Assembly: GCA_009760855.2 (NCBI GenBank)
Contig: WPIO01000006.1
Coordinates: 12,848,001 to 12,912,000 of the forward strand
DNA from: Cristatella mucedo
Taxonomy: Eukaryota; Bryozoa; Phylactolaemata; Cristatellidae
Direction of reading: 5' to 3'
Length of the DNA: 64,000 bases
Positions 31,811 to 44,594 of this stretch are shown one piece after another. Both the position numbers and the translations under genes were made by a program. Each line of letters starts with the position of its first letter. Within the stretch, counting starts at the first letter, position 1. A model generated the notes under the pieces. It had not been told where the DNA came from. It ran no database searches and saw only the letters and a program-made list of their open reading frames with translations.

Positions 31811-33493
31811 GTGTAACAGGCTAGAGTTTACCGCCAGGCCAAAGTATACCCGGGGTTGAAGTGGTCTGGGCCACTTTATATCGCGGAGGTATATTGTGGC
31901 CTAGGCCGCCTTTGTACCCTGTAGGTCAAATTATACCCCGTCATATCAATAGTTTTGAGCGAGATACACACATGCATCTTTACGTGATGACTCACAGATC
32001 CTCGACTGGGCCGACCCTGGCACCTCATTCTCTGCTCGCCCCGTTCTTATCTTAAGGCACTCATTAACCCCATCTCTCACCTGCCTCGTATTTTCCACAA
32101 ACTGCTTTTTTAAGTAGGAATGTTGGCTACCGCATGCGAACCGAATGCCCTCGGGGTCTGTGTTCGCTGCAGAAAACTCTTCAGCCTAGCAATGCACCCA
32201 GTCATCGTGACTCTACACCCTTACAGAGGCAAAAAATGTACACAATGCATAATTCTGAGCGGACTTCAATTTAATAAAGAATCTTGAAAACCCAGTAATC
32301 ACTTTCCCTTTGTAAGGACGGCCGCCCGAGTCTCCCTGCTGGTTCGGGATTTTCGCTGTTCGGCTTTAAATCCAAAAAACCGCAAGTCGTTTTCAAATTT
32401 GTGCTTTGCTTCAGCTCGTATTTGTCGGCTTAATTCCGAGCTGTAAGTGTCCAGTGTTTCAAATTGAAGACCGCCGACGATCGATCCTTCTGCTCAGTAG
32501 GACCAAGGCTCTGTAACTTGCTTCCAAACTCTCTTCTCTCTTCGATTCGCCAATAACGATGCCACTACCGGCTCAACTGTTAATGACGACAGTAAGTTCA
32601 CGCTTTTTGACAGCAACAGGTGTAGAGTATAGGTTTGTGGGAGGAAGGGTGAGGAGTATAGTCTGGTCTAAGGCGCAGGTAAGTTAGTACGGTCTCTGGC
32701 TGTCTGCTGTTATGACCTCAGTGTCGATCCTTGATATGATTGCTGTGTCACAGAGCCCCCACACGCCGATGCATTATTGATAGCCTAAATTTCGACTTAC
32801 CATGAACGAGGGAGCGACACTTGTCTACAAAGCCAGACGATCATTCCATGCTCCTTAAACGACTCGACTGGTTACCTATTGAAAAGCGGTACCACATAGT
32901 CTGACACTTACATTCAAGGCCCGCAACGGCTTAGCACCTTCCTACCTATCTGAGCTATTAATTGACTTTGTACCTGCTCATGTGTTGAGATCATCTGATT
33001 CTCCTACCCTGGCTGTCCCTCTCCCACGAAGGCCTGGCACATCTGCTCAGTGCTGGCAACAGCCACGAAGCAGACCATGACCACAGATTCGAATGCTTCT
33101 GAATACTGCTCGAATTGAAAATAAAATCTCACGTTCATATATTCACTTTTTAGATATCGGCGAAAGTTCTTTGGAGGATGTGAGCGGAAATTTGTTGCGA
33201 ATGAACGTTCTCTGTTTCAATAATTGTCACCGAACAAAAATTAAAGATAATTTACAATTTAGCAACTAACAATCAACAATAATTAAAAGAGCTAGCTATG
33301 GTTAAAAACATTTCGTGCTCTGTTTCATCTTTCAGACTGGATATATTCTTGCTTGGAGGTATAAAGTTTGGCCTAGCTTATTTAAACCCCGTTTATAAAG
33401 TGGCAAGGCCGTTTTCACTCTGGAGTATAAAGTGGCCTAGGCCGTTTTAATACCGGGTGTACTCTGTGTGGGGTATACTCTGGCCTGTTGCAC
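31811..33493. mobile_element. 1.7-kb element with terminal inverted repeats
   Basis: The left end (GTGTAACAGGCTAGAGTTTA) and the reversed right end (GTGCAACAGGCCAGAGTATA) match at 17 of 20 positions. Behind each end lie about 100-130 bp of subterminal text built from related units (GGCCACTTTATA, GTGGCCTAGGCCG) in opposite orientation. No transposase frame is visible, so a non-autonomous DNA transposon is the likely reading. No clear target-site duplication was found by eye, and the superfamily is unassigned. It holds an old LINE piece at 32.84-33.07 kb. Confidence 0.6.
32840..33072 (+). mobile_element. L2/CR1-like LINE fragment
   Basis: The text gives LLKRLDWLPIEKRYH, then LTFKARNGLAPSYLSELL and LRSSDSPTLAVPLPRRPGTS-AQCWQQPRSR, the standard C-terminal series of these LINEs with a frameshift. 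Its wording differs from Line-A and Line-B, so it represents another family. Confidence 0.7.
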
Positions 33494-33661
33494 CGGAAAG
33501 CGTAACATCGCATATCGAATAGCTGCTGTATGCCATCGCACTCGCTCGAGCGGCGCCTTCGCTAACCCTCTGCTCTTGCCGAGGCAAGATCTTTATGCCT
33601 TCACAAACTGTACGGTCAAGGACGCCGATGCAGAAGCGAGTAAAATTAGCCAACCGACTTG

Positions 33662-34100
33662 AGCATCTTTATTAGGCTTTAAGTAGCTTGTCTAGGAGGA
33701 CGATGTCACTACTTCGCTAAGCATGTCGTACCTATCAGTAGCATCCCTACTCAGCTCATATGTGGAGTGAGCTGCAGCATTTTCTGCGTTTTGTAGACAT
33801 ATTTTGATGCGGACATGGTGCATGGAACCATGCTCTGTGCAAAGAGCGTAGGCAGCAGGCGCTACCTAAGATCTTCAAGTTTATATGCCTCAGTACCAGT
33901 AATTGAGCAGGAAGCAGCAAGCTAGCTTTTAGCTCATCAGCAATAAGAGGGGGGACAGCTTTATTACAAACCGGCTATGTGAAGAGCAACATCCACATTC
34001 GGAGCAGCAAACTAGTGGATTTCACAAGGCACAATTTTCAATCGCTCAGTGCAATGCATGACGGCTATTAAACGACCGCAGAGATAGGAAGCATGAGGTA
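33662..34100. other. No recognisable feature
   Basis: Ordinary mixed sequence between the inverted-repeat element and a GC-richer stretch. Nothing recognised. Confidence 0.4.
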
Positions 34101-34106
34101 GAGGCA

Positions 34107-34865
34107 TTGCTGTGGCTAATGTCGGTGGCGAAATGCAGCCAAAAGCAGCCAAAAGCAGCTGGCACCAGCCACCCCGGCAGCAGAAGCTACTCTAGCAGTC
34201 ACTGTGTTGAGTGCTCGTGCCCAGAGTCCCTCCTTCAGAAGATTGGCTCTCAAGCTTCTAAGGAACGCTTATTGGGCAAGCAGATCGTAGGCCCGACGGT
34301 CGCCGCCGCAGCTTCGGAAGCCGTCGACTACAACACGTTGCCGTCGTCTACTAGCTCATCATCGACATGCCCTGTGTACTCAGTCGTGCCTGCTGGAGTA
34401 AAGCCAAGAATGGCTCCACCGTTCACCTCACTGCCACTGCCCTCAGCGAACTGCTTCGTGATGAGATGGCTGCCCTCATTGCTGCTGCCGTCGCATAGCA
34501 CGTTAAGCATGCAGCAGCCGCCGACAGCTGCCGGCCGAGCGCCTCCTACGACGACGGCCTCACGACGGCAGCCCTCAGGCTGTGCCAAGCGGACCCACAC
34601 TGATGCCAAGGGGGGCAGCCGCAGAGGAGCCGATCGCCACTTTGTCCTCGCCAGCCGGAACAACTGAGACGGACGTCCTGGCCCGCGAAGCAGCTGTCGG
34701 CAGCTGTTTGCCATCTGCCGTCCACTGGCAGCTCGGCTGCTTTTGAAGAGGCAGCAAGACACCTCCCAGGGGCACTCAGCATATGTCTCTAGCAGGGCCT
34801 CAGCCAACCGGATGCCGAAGATGCTTGGCATCCGGTTTCCCTTTCTTGCCCCTGTTGAGCGGCCC
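34107..34865. other. GC-richer stretch with overlapping open frames, unassigned
   Basis: A 186-codon plus frame (34107-34667) and a 179-codon minus frame (34328-34867) overlap. Both are rich in Ser, Ala, Pro and Arg. A third plus frame downstream contains EEPIATLSSPAGTTETDVLA. None matches a family I know. A decayed or real exon cannot be excluded, but mutual overlap and low-complexity composition argue for chance frames. Confidence 0.15.
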
Positions 34866-35018
34866 ACTAGGTAAGGCGGTTGCTTTCACGACCTCGGTCC
34901 CGAGGTCGTGGGTTCGATTCCTGCGGTTCGCGATCCTTTATCGCCACTGCAAGCGGTGGCGATAGCCGTAAAGGCTCTTCTGTCGCTATACAAAACGAGG
35001 CTGTTTAATCTGCTAGGA
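34866..35018 (+). mobile_element. SINE-1 copy
   Basis: A tRNA-like head (ACTAGGTAAGGCGGTTGCTT, TCACGACCTCGGTCCCGAGG, TCGTGGGTTCGATTCCTGCG) with a clear B-box. The SINE-1 middle (CGCCACTGCAAGCGGTGGCG) and tail (GGCTCTTCTGTCGCTATACA, AAACGAGGCTGTTTAATCTG) follow. It is the best preserved SINE-1 head in the window. Confidence 0.85.
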
Positions 35019-38000
35019 TTTATTTATTTAAATAGAGTCAGAGGCAGCATCAAGTGAGGCTGCAGCCGCTGGAGGGGGGGGGGCAGCCGGTGGCCGGCAG
35101 CCTCAGCATCAGATGGCGACTGCCCAAGCTGTGAACGAATGGTGGCTTTCCTCGGACCGAGCAGCGAGCAAAGAGTCGTGCTGACTGCACCATTTGTGCT
35201 GACTGCAGTGGTTATATTGACCCTTTTACCTAATACTTCCATGTGTATGTATTTCTGGTGATGTTGATCCTGTAATGATCACTATGCCCATAGACAGGAT
35301 GCGACAAACTTGTGATTTCGTTGCTATATACGCATGTCAAAACTTCATCGCAAACTGAATAGTTTTGAATGTGTTGTCCATGAGTGAGTCCGCCTGTGGG
35401 CGAAAGTTGCCGACTTCAAGCTTACGTTGTGGCCTTTGGGATGTTTACAGTACTACTACGGCGTTATAGCTATGATGAGTGTCGTAAAAATAATGGAGAT
35501 AATCTACTAATTTGCACACGTAGTCACACCATCACTATCAAAGTTGAAGTTGAGCATTGAATTGTATGTTCAATTTGGAAATAGAGGTGGCCAGGCTTTT
35601 GATCATCGTTATGTAATTACACAAGTAAACGCTGTGTAGATTATCTGTCATCGGAATGGAAACAGATGAAGAGCCTGACAGGGATAGTCTCTCTGCGACG
35701 GCCTGTCGGTCGCCGAGTCATTTCCGCAGAGCCTCTGCATAGCTACATGCTTAAATGCATTGTCGTCTTTAATTTTCAAATTAAATATCGTGCTCGTAAA
35801 TCTTTCGCGGGCACAAGTTAGCATGTTTTTTATGTGCCTCTCATAAAAAATATGCCCACTGGCTGCATTCAGAAAGAGCTACATGCTCCCGAAACTTTCA
35901 TGAATCGTGCTTAATTTATTAAGTCAATATGACTTGGCACATTCCTTATTTGAAACGACCTTGGTTGAACCAAATGCACAGAGCTGATCAAACGCTCGCA
36001 AACGTTATGCTGCTCGTGCATAGTTGCAAGTGTTCAAAAAGGGTGCCAGTGGATGTGATACTGACGGCAAGATGCCCGTCGATCGACCTCGTTCCACAAT
36101 TGCCATTGGGGGTTGACGTTGGTAAATTGGCTCTTGCCTGTCCACAACCGTCAGAGGAAGGTAACCGCCACGCTCGGATCAATCGGATGTTCTAAAAAAA
36201 AATACTTTGTCGGCCGGCGTGTTTTGAGTCGTTTCGGTGATGGAAAATATACGCCAGTCCACGTAGTGTCATCGCACTTGGGACTCCAGACATTCTGAAG
36301 GAGGTCTACATAACCGCCCGGTGCCTGGTATGCGATTCGAGACTCGCCGTTACGCAGAGAACATTGGTTGGTTGGTTGGGTCTTGAAAGAAGGCCAGCCC
36401 TCTGGCACCAGCACGTCGGCTTTCCTCGCTCCCGGCCGGCGGGCGTCGAAGTAGCCAAAAGAGCTTAACGTCAGCTCTAGAAACGGGTAAACAACGGAAA
36501 CTTAGAGGGAACATTTCGAGTGGACAGCTAGTCGTAGACGTGGATACTCACGAGCTCGGGATGGAGGCAGGCTAACGGCCGACTTTGGTGGGAGAGACTT
36601 TGTAGCTTTCCATGGTAATTCTACTAGTCACCCGACGCCGGCAGCCGGGCTCCCTTAACTACTGTTCTCGGCACTCTATCAAAGAGTGAAATTGGGAACT
36701 GACTTCAGGTGCAAAATAAATTAGAGGGCTTCACTGACAAGCACACTCTGTAAAGCCCCTTCCTGACTTGGTAAAACCGGAAGAGATCAGCTGATCAATC
36801 AGCTAGATATTGGCAGCGTCCGAAGAAATTACAAAACCGATTGCTACCGTCGAGTAGTTAGCACACTCGAGTAGAGGAGCACTCTCCCCCATCGACGATT
36901 GGTCGGCCAGGGCAAGGTCCCAATTCTTCTTGCTTTGAAAAATCGTTGCTGCTTTGCTGGATGCTGCCAGCCAGGAGCTGCACGGTACGTGGGTGCATGA
37001 AGCCCAGTGGTCATTCTCTATACGAGGCTTCGCGAGTACAAGGTTTCAGGCTACCGGGTCTTGCACACTCCATAGGTTGCATACTCTGCTGTGAGAAACT
37101 GGTGCTGGCTGTAAGGGCTACTTGCCATTCTGAACACTAATTATTGTTCACTGAATACCATTAGCTAAGAAGTATGGATATGCTAGTATGAGTTTCAGAG
37201 GCTATGCAGCCTTATGCACAGGTATGTAAATATGTATCCATATAGTGCCAGCATATATGTACAAATATATGTGTATACTCTCTGTATGCACTGTAAATAT
37301 ATATCTGGAGGAACCTTTTTCCTGTGGATGCTCTACCACAGCTTATTCTGTATATCAGTCAATGTCAATCGCAGATTGTGCAAAAATATGTCACAAATAT
37401 AGGGATGAGATGAACGGTGCGCACATCGTTTCCAAAATTCACCAAAGTGAACCTTTCAGGCTTGCGACAAGCCATCAAATAGCTAGCATATGGCAAATGA
37501 CCAACCTGATTTTCATGTGAAGAGAGAATGCAAGAAGCTGGTTGCATGCAGGATTTGAACACGACTGTACTGATTCTGGAGCACCCTGGAAGGTAGTAGC
37601 CAAATCTGCACGATCTCCGAGGGTAAAGACGATTGCAAGCAAACGTGGATCATATGTGACGGGTGTGAGAGGACGCGAAAATATAGTGTTTGCCGGATGT
37701 CCGTGAGACCCAGGTAGGAGGTCCGGATCAGCAAACGAGAGACAGCAGCTCAGCTGAGCACTCGAGTTTGCCTACAGCTTATCGGAGCACCGAGCAGCAC
37801 TGGAGAAGCCGTGCCGTTAGTATAGCATCATGGGATTTAGGTCTGAATCAAGCAAACCGGTTAGGCACCGGGTGGGTGGCTGCCTGACAGGCTTTTTAGA
37901 GGCTCGGGCTCGCTTTCAAGCGATGGTTCCATGCCCGGGCGGCTATTGAAGCGAGAACTGGGATTTTCTGCTCGGTTACTGCAAGGTGACCTCGGGGTAA

Positions 38001-38305
38001 GCTGACGGCCAGAGCAAAAGCATTAGAGAAGCAGTATGTCGTCCTCCTGCAGGTTCAAAGAGCTCTGAGATATTGAGCCACTCCTTTTAAAATGCTGTAG
38101 AATCTGAATATGCAACATCTTTGATACAAGTGCGTTAAAAGGATGTCGTCGTGACGATCTGGGGCACCGACATTGGGCCGAAGAAGCCGGTCCTGAAGAA
38201 GACCCGAAATTTCGACTAGCGAGACCTTCCTATGCGAGACTTTCCTATATTTCCTATACTATTCCCTTTTGGCTGGGCTACCAAAAAAAGCCACTAGGCC
38301 ACTGC
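35019..38305. other. No recognisable feature in 3.3 kb
   Basis: Only short unrelated frames (60-91 codons). None of the LINE, SINE or satellite families of this window is evident here. This is the longest stretch without a recognised repeat, so it would be the first place to look for unannotated exons if transcripts existed. Confidence 0.4.
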
Positions 38306-38309
38306 TAAT

Positions 38310-38760
38310 AGCTATGAATACGGTTGCAAGGCTAGTTTTTAAGTCCTAAAGGTTTGACCACGTGTCTCCTATGCTAAAAGAGCTAGGACGGCTGCCGGTT
38401 GATCAACGTATAGAGAGCAAAGTTCTTACGCTGACCCACAAGGCCCGCCACGGCTTGGCTCCTCCATACCTAGCTGAACTGCTGCACCAGTTTCAGCCTC
38501 CTCGTGCCCTCAGGTCTTGTATGGCCAATAAATGAGTTGTTCCAGTCCTCCGCTTAAAGACCGTTGTCGACAGAAGCTTTCGCTCTGCAGATCCTAGACT
38601 GTGGAGCTCGCTTCCACGGTTCTTACGCAACGACAACTACTCTCCTGCTGCCGACAATGGCTCATCCTTTCCAGCAGCCCTGAGCTGCTACTTCCACGCC
38701 ACTCACTACCTCAACTGCTCTCCTGAATCTGCTATGCTTCCCACTTTTTCTCTGTTGTCC
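38310..38760 (+). mobile_element. Line-B C-terminal fragment
   Basis: The text gives AMNTVARLVFKS, HVSPMLKELGRLPVDQRIES, KVLTLTHKARHGLAPPYLAE and LLHQFQPPRALRSCMANK. It continues through LRLKTVVDRSFRSADPRLWS and SLPRFLRNDNYSPAADN to the region of the FSLL block, where it is cut. The protein text is little decayed apart from a few frameshifts. Confidence 0.82.
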
Positions 38761-40840
38761 CTTGAATCTTCGAAACCTTGATAGACCTATCTAAAAGGAA
38801 TGACTCAATAGCCACTCTGGAAAATTGTCAGCACTAAAGAAATCATGGCCCCCTCTAGTTGTGATAGCTCTCCCCTCTGGAGACATAACTTAAAGAGCTG
38901 CTTGTTGAAGGCGAGATGCCGAGAAGTCACTGCAGCTGCTATGCAAGATGGGGGGGGGGGTCCCCATGGAGCTAAGTAACCACTGCTATAGGCTATCGGG
39001 CTTACATGGTCCCCTCAGGTGGATGTATCCGATAACCTTGCAAGGCTGCAACTTCCGGGTAGGCCTTTGGGGGGGGGGCCCAAAGCTCACTTAGCCCCCA
39101 CTGTGCATGGGCTCACTTGCCAACCAGTCTCCCTCTCTGTAGCCATGCCCGCACTATGCCAGTTAACCTGCAGCCCCATGGCAGCAGCAATAGCAGCTTT
39201 GGCAGGCCCCCGAGCGATTCGCCTACAAACTGATGCTGCTCTAGTAGCAGTCGACTTCAGAAGTAAAGCCATGCATCTGTCTTGTTTACATAGGATCAGC
39301 AATCTTGTTGCGGCTCCGAACACTCAGCGAGACCGACCTGATGGCCAACTTGACCCTTATCAAGGACAGCCAAAAGCATTCGAAAAGCCAAGGCAGCTGT
39401 CACCTGAAGATTGCGACTAGTAAAGGCAGCTTGGCTGGTTGGACAATTGGTGGATCTGTAACAGTATCCAGGTAAGAAGAGCCGGCTCATCATAGCAGGG
39501 TATCACACCATGTTAATGTGGCGTTGATGGAATTTGATTCGTGAAAGTGCATTTGACATATATCACTCTGGGGATCAGTGGATTAAAGTCGGATTAGAAG
39601 TGAAGTGATTCCCAAAGTGACTGAGAAGTGGGTGTCCATGAAATTCGTGGCGCGGCCCTAGGTTATGGCATGCAAGTGATACAGTGTATCTCAAATACAC
39701 CCCCACTTGGTGAATAGCATTACGAGGAAAATGTGTCGTGCCAGCCATGGCAGTTTATTCATTCACCTTAGATCTAGGAGCCACTATCAGCTCGTCAATT
39801 TTGAAAGTTGCAGTTTCTCGTTTCTGGCTTGCTGTACGTTGATCTCTTGTATGCAGAAATCTTAATATTTTCCTACGGTGGCAAAATAGCAAGCAAGAGA
39901 AACCGTAGCAACCACCAACATTTCATGACATTTTCATGTATATTTGCTGATCAAACCGCCAGATTTAAGCTTTGAGATCAAGCCAAGGCACTATAGGAAC
40001 TGCCAATCAGCACCTGAGCTAGGGTTTGCTAATTGTTGTCAACTTCCTTTGCCACAATAACTCAGATCGAAGCAGCCGGGTAGCACAATGGAGCCGGCTA
40101 TTTTAAGCAACCCATAGACCGATAATCCCCAGGGCAACGGTCCAAGGCTGCTGCCCTGCAGAGAGCTCACCAGATTCCAGTTATTTTATTTCCCGGGTGA
40201 CCTTTCTGACAGGAACCGGCAGAGCATTGCTCATCATTTTGAAATCGGCTGGCGCCTGCTCGTGCATAAGCATCCATTAGCCGACCGGGAGCCAGGGTAG
40301 CAAAGGCAGCTGCAGTGGTTTGGCGAAGGGAGCAGCTGGCGGCAATAATTTCGAGCTGGCCTCCTCGACTGGCATCAAGGCAGGTGCCTGTCCGGTGGCT
40401 GGCGCTTCTTCGGAAGCCGAGCAGCTGGCGCCAGAACTCGGCTGCCTGGCATCACCTCGACCCCCTCCCATTGTGCAGCCGTTTGGGAGGAGCTGACTCA
40501 TCAGCTTTCACCCATCCTCCTGGTGGCCAAGCAGTTTTGGTTACCAGCGATCAAGCTTGCTGCTACCTCAGGGTCACTAGTGCCAAGGATATTTGCTGAC
40601 ACCGTGACGACATTCTTTCTTTCTCTAGCAAGCACGAGTCATCCCACTCGCGGGGTTGAGTACATTCTCTTCTATTGATGACTTCGGTGGCATAGGCAGA
40701 GCAGGACAGTGGTGCCTGCTCTGCCTGAAGCTTGATGCTGGTCGTTTTCGCATGATCTAAATCATGAAACCGCAGAACCGAGCTTGTGACCTGATCAGGG
40801 CAGGCTTTTGCTAGTCGGGACACTTAAGTGATGACCTCAG
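38761..40840. other. No gene assigned; G-tracts
   Basis: Contains G-tracts at 38949-38958 and 39069-39077. A 133-codon plus frame at 39019-39420 has no recognisable domain. The cluster around 40300-40500 is GC-richer but equally unassigned. Confidence 0.35.
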
Positions 40841-40844
40841 AAAA

Positions 40845-41738
40845 ATTACATAAGGACAAATCACAAAGACCCACCAAATGCTGTAACAAACAGGTGCGTT
40901 TTAAGCTTCATCTCAGGGGATGTTGTGACCTGCATCGGCAGTGAGTTCTAGGCTTTGGGGGCATGTGAACTAAAAGAACGGTCTCCAACGGTTTTGAGGT
41001 TCGTACGAGGTATAGCTAGACGATTCGAGTCAGAGCAGCTGGCTCGAGTAAGAATAGCTGGCTTCTTTGCCTGGTGGGAGAGTAGTTCTAATAGGTAGGC
41101 TGGAGCCAGAGAATAAAGGTACCCAAAAGTGAGTGACAGAACCTTGAAGTCGTTACTCTGCTTCATTGGGAGCCGGTGCAGATCGGTGAGAAGTGGTGTG
41201 ATGTGGCCATTGCAAGGCTCATGACAGACGAGCCTAGCTGCAGAGTTTTGCACCAACTGTAAGCGCCTGATTGCAGAGGCCGGTAGACCAGCAAGCAGCA
41301 AGTTACAGAAGTCGAGATGGATGTCACAAATGCATGGACCAATTTGGTTGTAGTATCCCTGTCTAAGCATGCCCAAATTTTGCCAATGTTATGTAGCTGA
41401 AAGTAGGCAGACTTGACTGTGGGGCTGATGTGGTCGTCTAATGAAAGGTCACTTTGGAACAGGACAAGTAGATTACATGCAGATTCAACAGGAGCTATGC
41501 TGGCAGAGCCAATTTTGAGTGGCAGGTTTTCCAATTTCTGAATCACTTTTGGTTTGCCCATAACTAGTAAGTTGGTTTTGTCGTCATTCAATTTAAGAAA
41601 GTTTGCAGCCATCCATGTACGGATGTCATCAATACCCGCAGTAAGGATGTGTAGTGTCATGTACATAAAAGTTAAAGCCTAGATTATGCTTGGCAATCAC
41701 ATCGGCAAGAGGGGTACTCTCTGCGGAACTGTCAAAAT
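40845..41738 (-). mobile_element. Line-A reverse transcriptase end and C-terminus
   Basis: Reversed, it begins at ADVIAKHNLGFNFYVHDTTH (about 41715-41655), so YADDT reads YVHDT and the catalytic site is lost. Next come IRTWMAANFLKLNDDKTNLL, VMGKPKVIQKLENLPLKIG, and LFQSDLSLDDHISPTVKSA. LDRDTTTKLVHAFVTS, LVQNSAARLVCHEPCNGHIT and TNLKTVGDRSFSSHAPKA follow. It stops in the 3' untranslated region without the tail. It is the clearest continuous Line-A protein text between the RT palm and the C-terminus. Confidence 0.87.
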
Positions 41739-42475
41739 CCTACCAGCAGCAGTGCATCTACATGTCCAATAAGCAAACAGAACTTTGGTTAACAAATCTT
41801 TTGTTGATTATTAATAACATTTAAATATTATTGAATTAGGTGCCATGAGCGCATTTTAGCGTTATCAGGTAATGACTATTGGTAAACAACTGTTTCAACA
41901 GATGCAGCAACCACTGTTGCGTCTGCTTGTTACGGTCGACTTTCAGCTCGGCATAGAAATCCGACTGGGCATGGGTCTTAAATAAGCAAATGCTAAGTTC
42001 GTAAAGGGATCGTGACATTGTTATCAATTCGTTCTTAACCGCTTGTGTAAATGTATATATAACCAGTGCTAAAACTTATTGGAAATTTAGAACGATGTTT
42101 CTGTGGGTTGAGCAGTATCCATGCCGAGCAGCACTTGACGAAGCAAGCGCACGTGGCAAGAGGGGGCCACGCCCCCTGCGGGTCGACCCCAATTGTCAAT
42201 TGGCTTGCCCTTCATCACGTCCCTTCAGGCTTCCCTACGCACCAAGTTCAAGGTCTATCCCCCTTCCGTCTTTGCTTTATCCTGGCCATGCACCCGAGCT
42301 GTCCGTACAGCTCAGCATGACCTGTCTGCTGAGGGGTGGGGTGCTGGTGGATTAACGGGATGTCATTCTCATGAACGTTATCATATAATGTTGCGCACTG
42401 TGCCTTTCCCTGGCCTTTGCACTAGCACCGCCCAGAGGGGCATCCACCACTCCTTTGTACCTCACTGAAAACACT

Positions 42476-42488
42476 CCCCCCCCCCCCC
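42476..42488. repeat. C-tract (13) followed by GA
   Basis: One of a set of plus-strand C-runs in the right half of the window, each followed directly by GA. Confidence 0.85.
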
Positions 42489-42615
42489 GACAATCTGGCT
42501 GGAGCCTGCTGCCGGTCTGCAGGGCACATCCCTCGAGCCAATAGGTGGGACTGCACGAACAGAGAGGCCATACGTGAGGGCGCACTCATGCGCATGGGGC
42601 TCGCGCTCACATGCA

Positions 42616-42617
<2 letters not shown>

Positions 42618-42658
<41 letters not shown>
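42618..42658. repeat. (CA)n microsatellite
   Basis: About 20 CA units; open frames across it are artefacts. Confidence 0.95.
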
Positions 42659-42660
<2 letters not shown>

Positions 42661-43097
42661 CTGCCGACATGCAAGGCTCAAGCAAGATCGAGGCTCGTCC
42701 CTCCCCTTGAAATTCCATTTAAACGATTTTCTGGCCATGCCCGAGACAGAGGCAGCCATGTAGCCATGGCACTCGCCTGCTGTTGCAACGATGCACCATC
42801 TAACAGTGGCATGCTTGGCATTTGCCCTTTTATCGAGAAATAGGTAAGCCTCTATATTTCGTAATAAAGTATTCCCTCTCTTAAGCCTGTATTCCTTCTG
42901 ATGACGAATTCGAGGTGCTATGGCAGAGACCAGAATCCATCTGGTATCCTAGCAACGGTCCAACCTTTCAGCAGGATTGTCATTCTCAACATGCCACTGC
43001 CTACAATGCTACACTCGAATGACAACAAAGCTTGCTAGTCACACGAACAGGAATTGCATACATATACGATTTATTAAAAATATCTAATAGGCTTGTG

Positions 43098-43250
43098 CAG
43101 CGCTGCCGTAAGAGAACTGAATCTCTATCCAGGCGCTTCACATATGCCGCATGGCTCAAGCCCAAGAGCTCGGTCGTCAAAGGCGTGCACCTTGACCTCG
43201 GTCAAAAAGGCAAGTACCTTAAACCCTGGGCCAAACCAGGGTGGCATAAA
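43098..43250 (-). mobile_element. SINE-2 copy, doubled-head subtype
   Basis: Reversed, it reads CCACCCTGGTTTGGCCCAGG, TACTTGCCTTTTTGACCGAG, GTGCACGCCTTTGACGACCG and AGCTCTTGGGCTTGAGCCAT. The tail GCGCCTGGATAGAGATTCAG, TTCTCTTACGGCAGCGCTGC follows. It shares the duplicated head with the 5.29-kb copy. Confidence 0.78.
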
Positions 43251-43261
43251 GAGAGTCAACC

Positions 43262-44590
43262 AGGCTGAGAGCAGACGGCAGCTGTGGCTGATCCTGATCC
43301 AGTCTCTGCCGTGGCTGCAGCCCTGGCCTCCAGTCGATGTAGCTATCCAGCCAACCGTTACACTATTTATTCTTCGAGCAAAGATCAAACCACAATGCTG
43401 GCTGCTAAAGCTCATTTTACTAGTCGACATCACAGGATTTCGCATAGGCTGCAAAGGAAAGATGCCCTTCAGATGGCAACTGCTCGGGTCGTTAGCTACC
43501 GGTGACTGAGAGGGTTTAGTGAGTGTGCTTTGTTGGCCACTGCAAACGTAGCAAACGGTATTTCGGGCTATGCAGAAAATCCAATTTCACCAATGGGTAT
43601 ATCATTTGATAAACAAGTTATGGGTTATGCTGGTGGTAAGGCAAATTAGCATGATCTTGGGTAGGCTTCTTAGAACAGTGGCCACAAAGGGCACACTGTT
43701 TCTCTTTTGACCACGGTCGTCATGCACCTAATTTAAGTATGATCCAATAACCAACTGTGGCATTTCAATTAAAATAACAATTTATTGATCAGTGTATTTA
43801 TCACCTTAATGTATTTAGACAGCACACTGAGATAGTCAACATGAAACTGTGGCTACTGATTCCTCGATTTAAGCAAAAGTTTTAGTACAAATGAGCACCG
43901 ACATAGCCTTCTTTGTAGCAAAAAACTCAGCTGGTCACTGAGAAGCAGCAGTGTACGTCGATGCCCATGGCTCGCCTCAACAGTGGTCAAACGTGGTGTG
44001 AAACATCTTTGAATAGTTTCCAGACCATCGTATTAACCTGCTTGTGTGCCGGGCACCGGAATGTCAGCCCGCCAGTGACCACGCTCACGGTTTAAGTGAC
44101 AGAGCACATAGGCAGCAGCAGCAGCTTGAGCTGTCCAGCAGGTCACAGATGCAGACGTGCATGTCGTGTACTTTTCGTCAATCTGAGACATCGGTAGAGC
44201 ACACTAGCAGCTGTGGTGGTGTGCTCCACCCTTCGATCTGGTGATCGCCTCTCAAGAGTCAACTCGGCATTCTCTCAGCGAGCCCTGCCCAGCTAAGCGG
44301 CTTGTCCTTGGTGAGGCGTCGTCTTTTACAAAAGGTTCTCTGCGTTCTTTCTACTCTGCCATTTTGCTTCATCATCGTAACGGGTTTTCTAACTGCAAGA
44401 TTAGGAAAATTATCCTAGCTGCTAGTTTGAAGGAAATAAAGTGCCCTAGATTCTAATGAGCAGCAACTCTTTTATCGTTTCAAGCTTTTTGCGTAGCCTG
44501 CTTTACAATGTGGTCTACTGTATCAAGTCCTCAAATTCATTTCGGAAGTCCATGACTTATGAAAATGAAAAATAAATCTATAATAATTGC
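43262..44590. other. No recognisable feature
   Basis: Mixed sequence with frames up to 138 codons overlapping the neighbouring SINE. No domain, RNA gene or repeat recognised. Confidence 0.4.
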
Positions 44591-44594
44591 AAGA

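Noticed and set aside
34107-34667. 186-codon frame considered as a host gene exon
   Set aside because: Overlapping antisense frame of equal length, low-complexity composition and no recognised domain; kept only as a low-confidence region.
34866-34935. Functional tRNA gene
   Set aside because: B-box and A-box words are present, but the arms do not pair into a cloverleaf and the text continues into the SINE-1 middle and tail; several similar copies exist.
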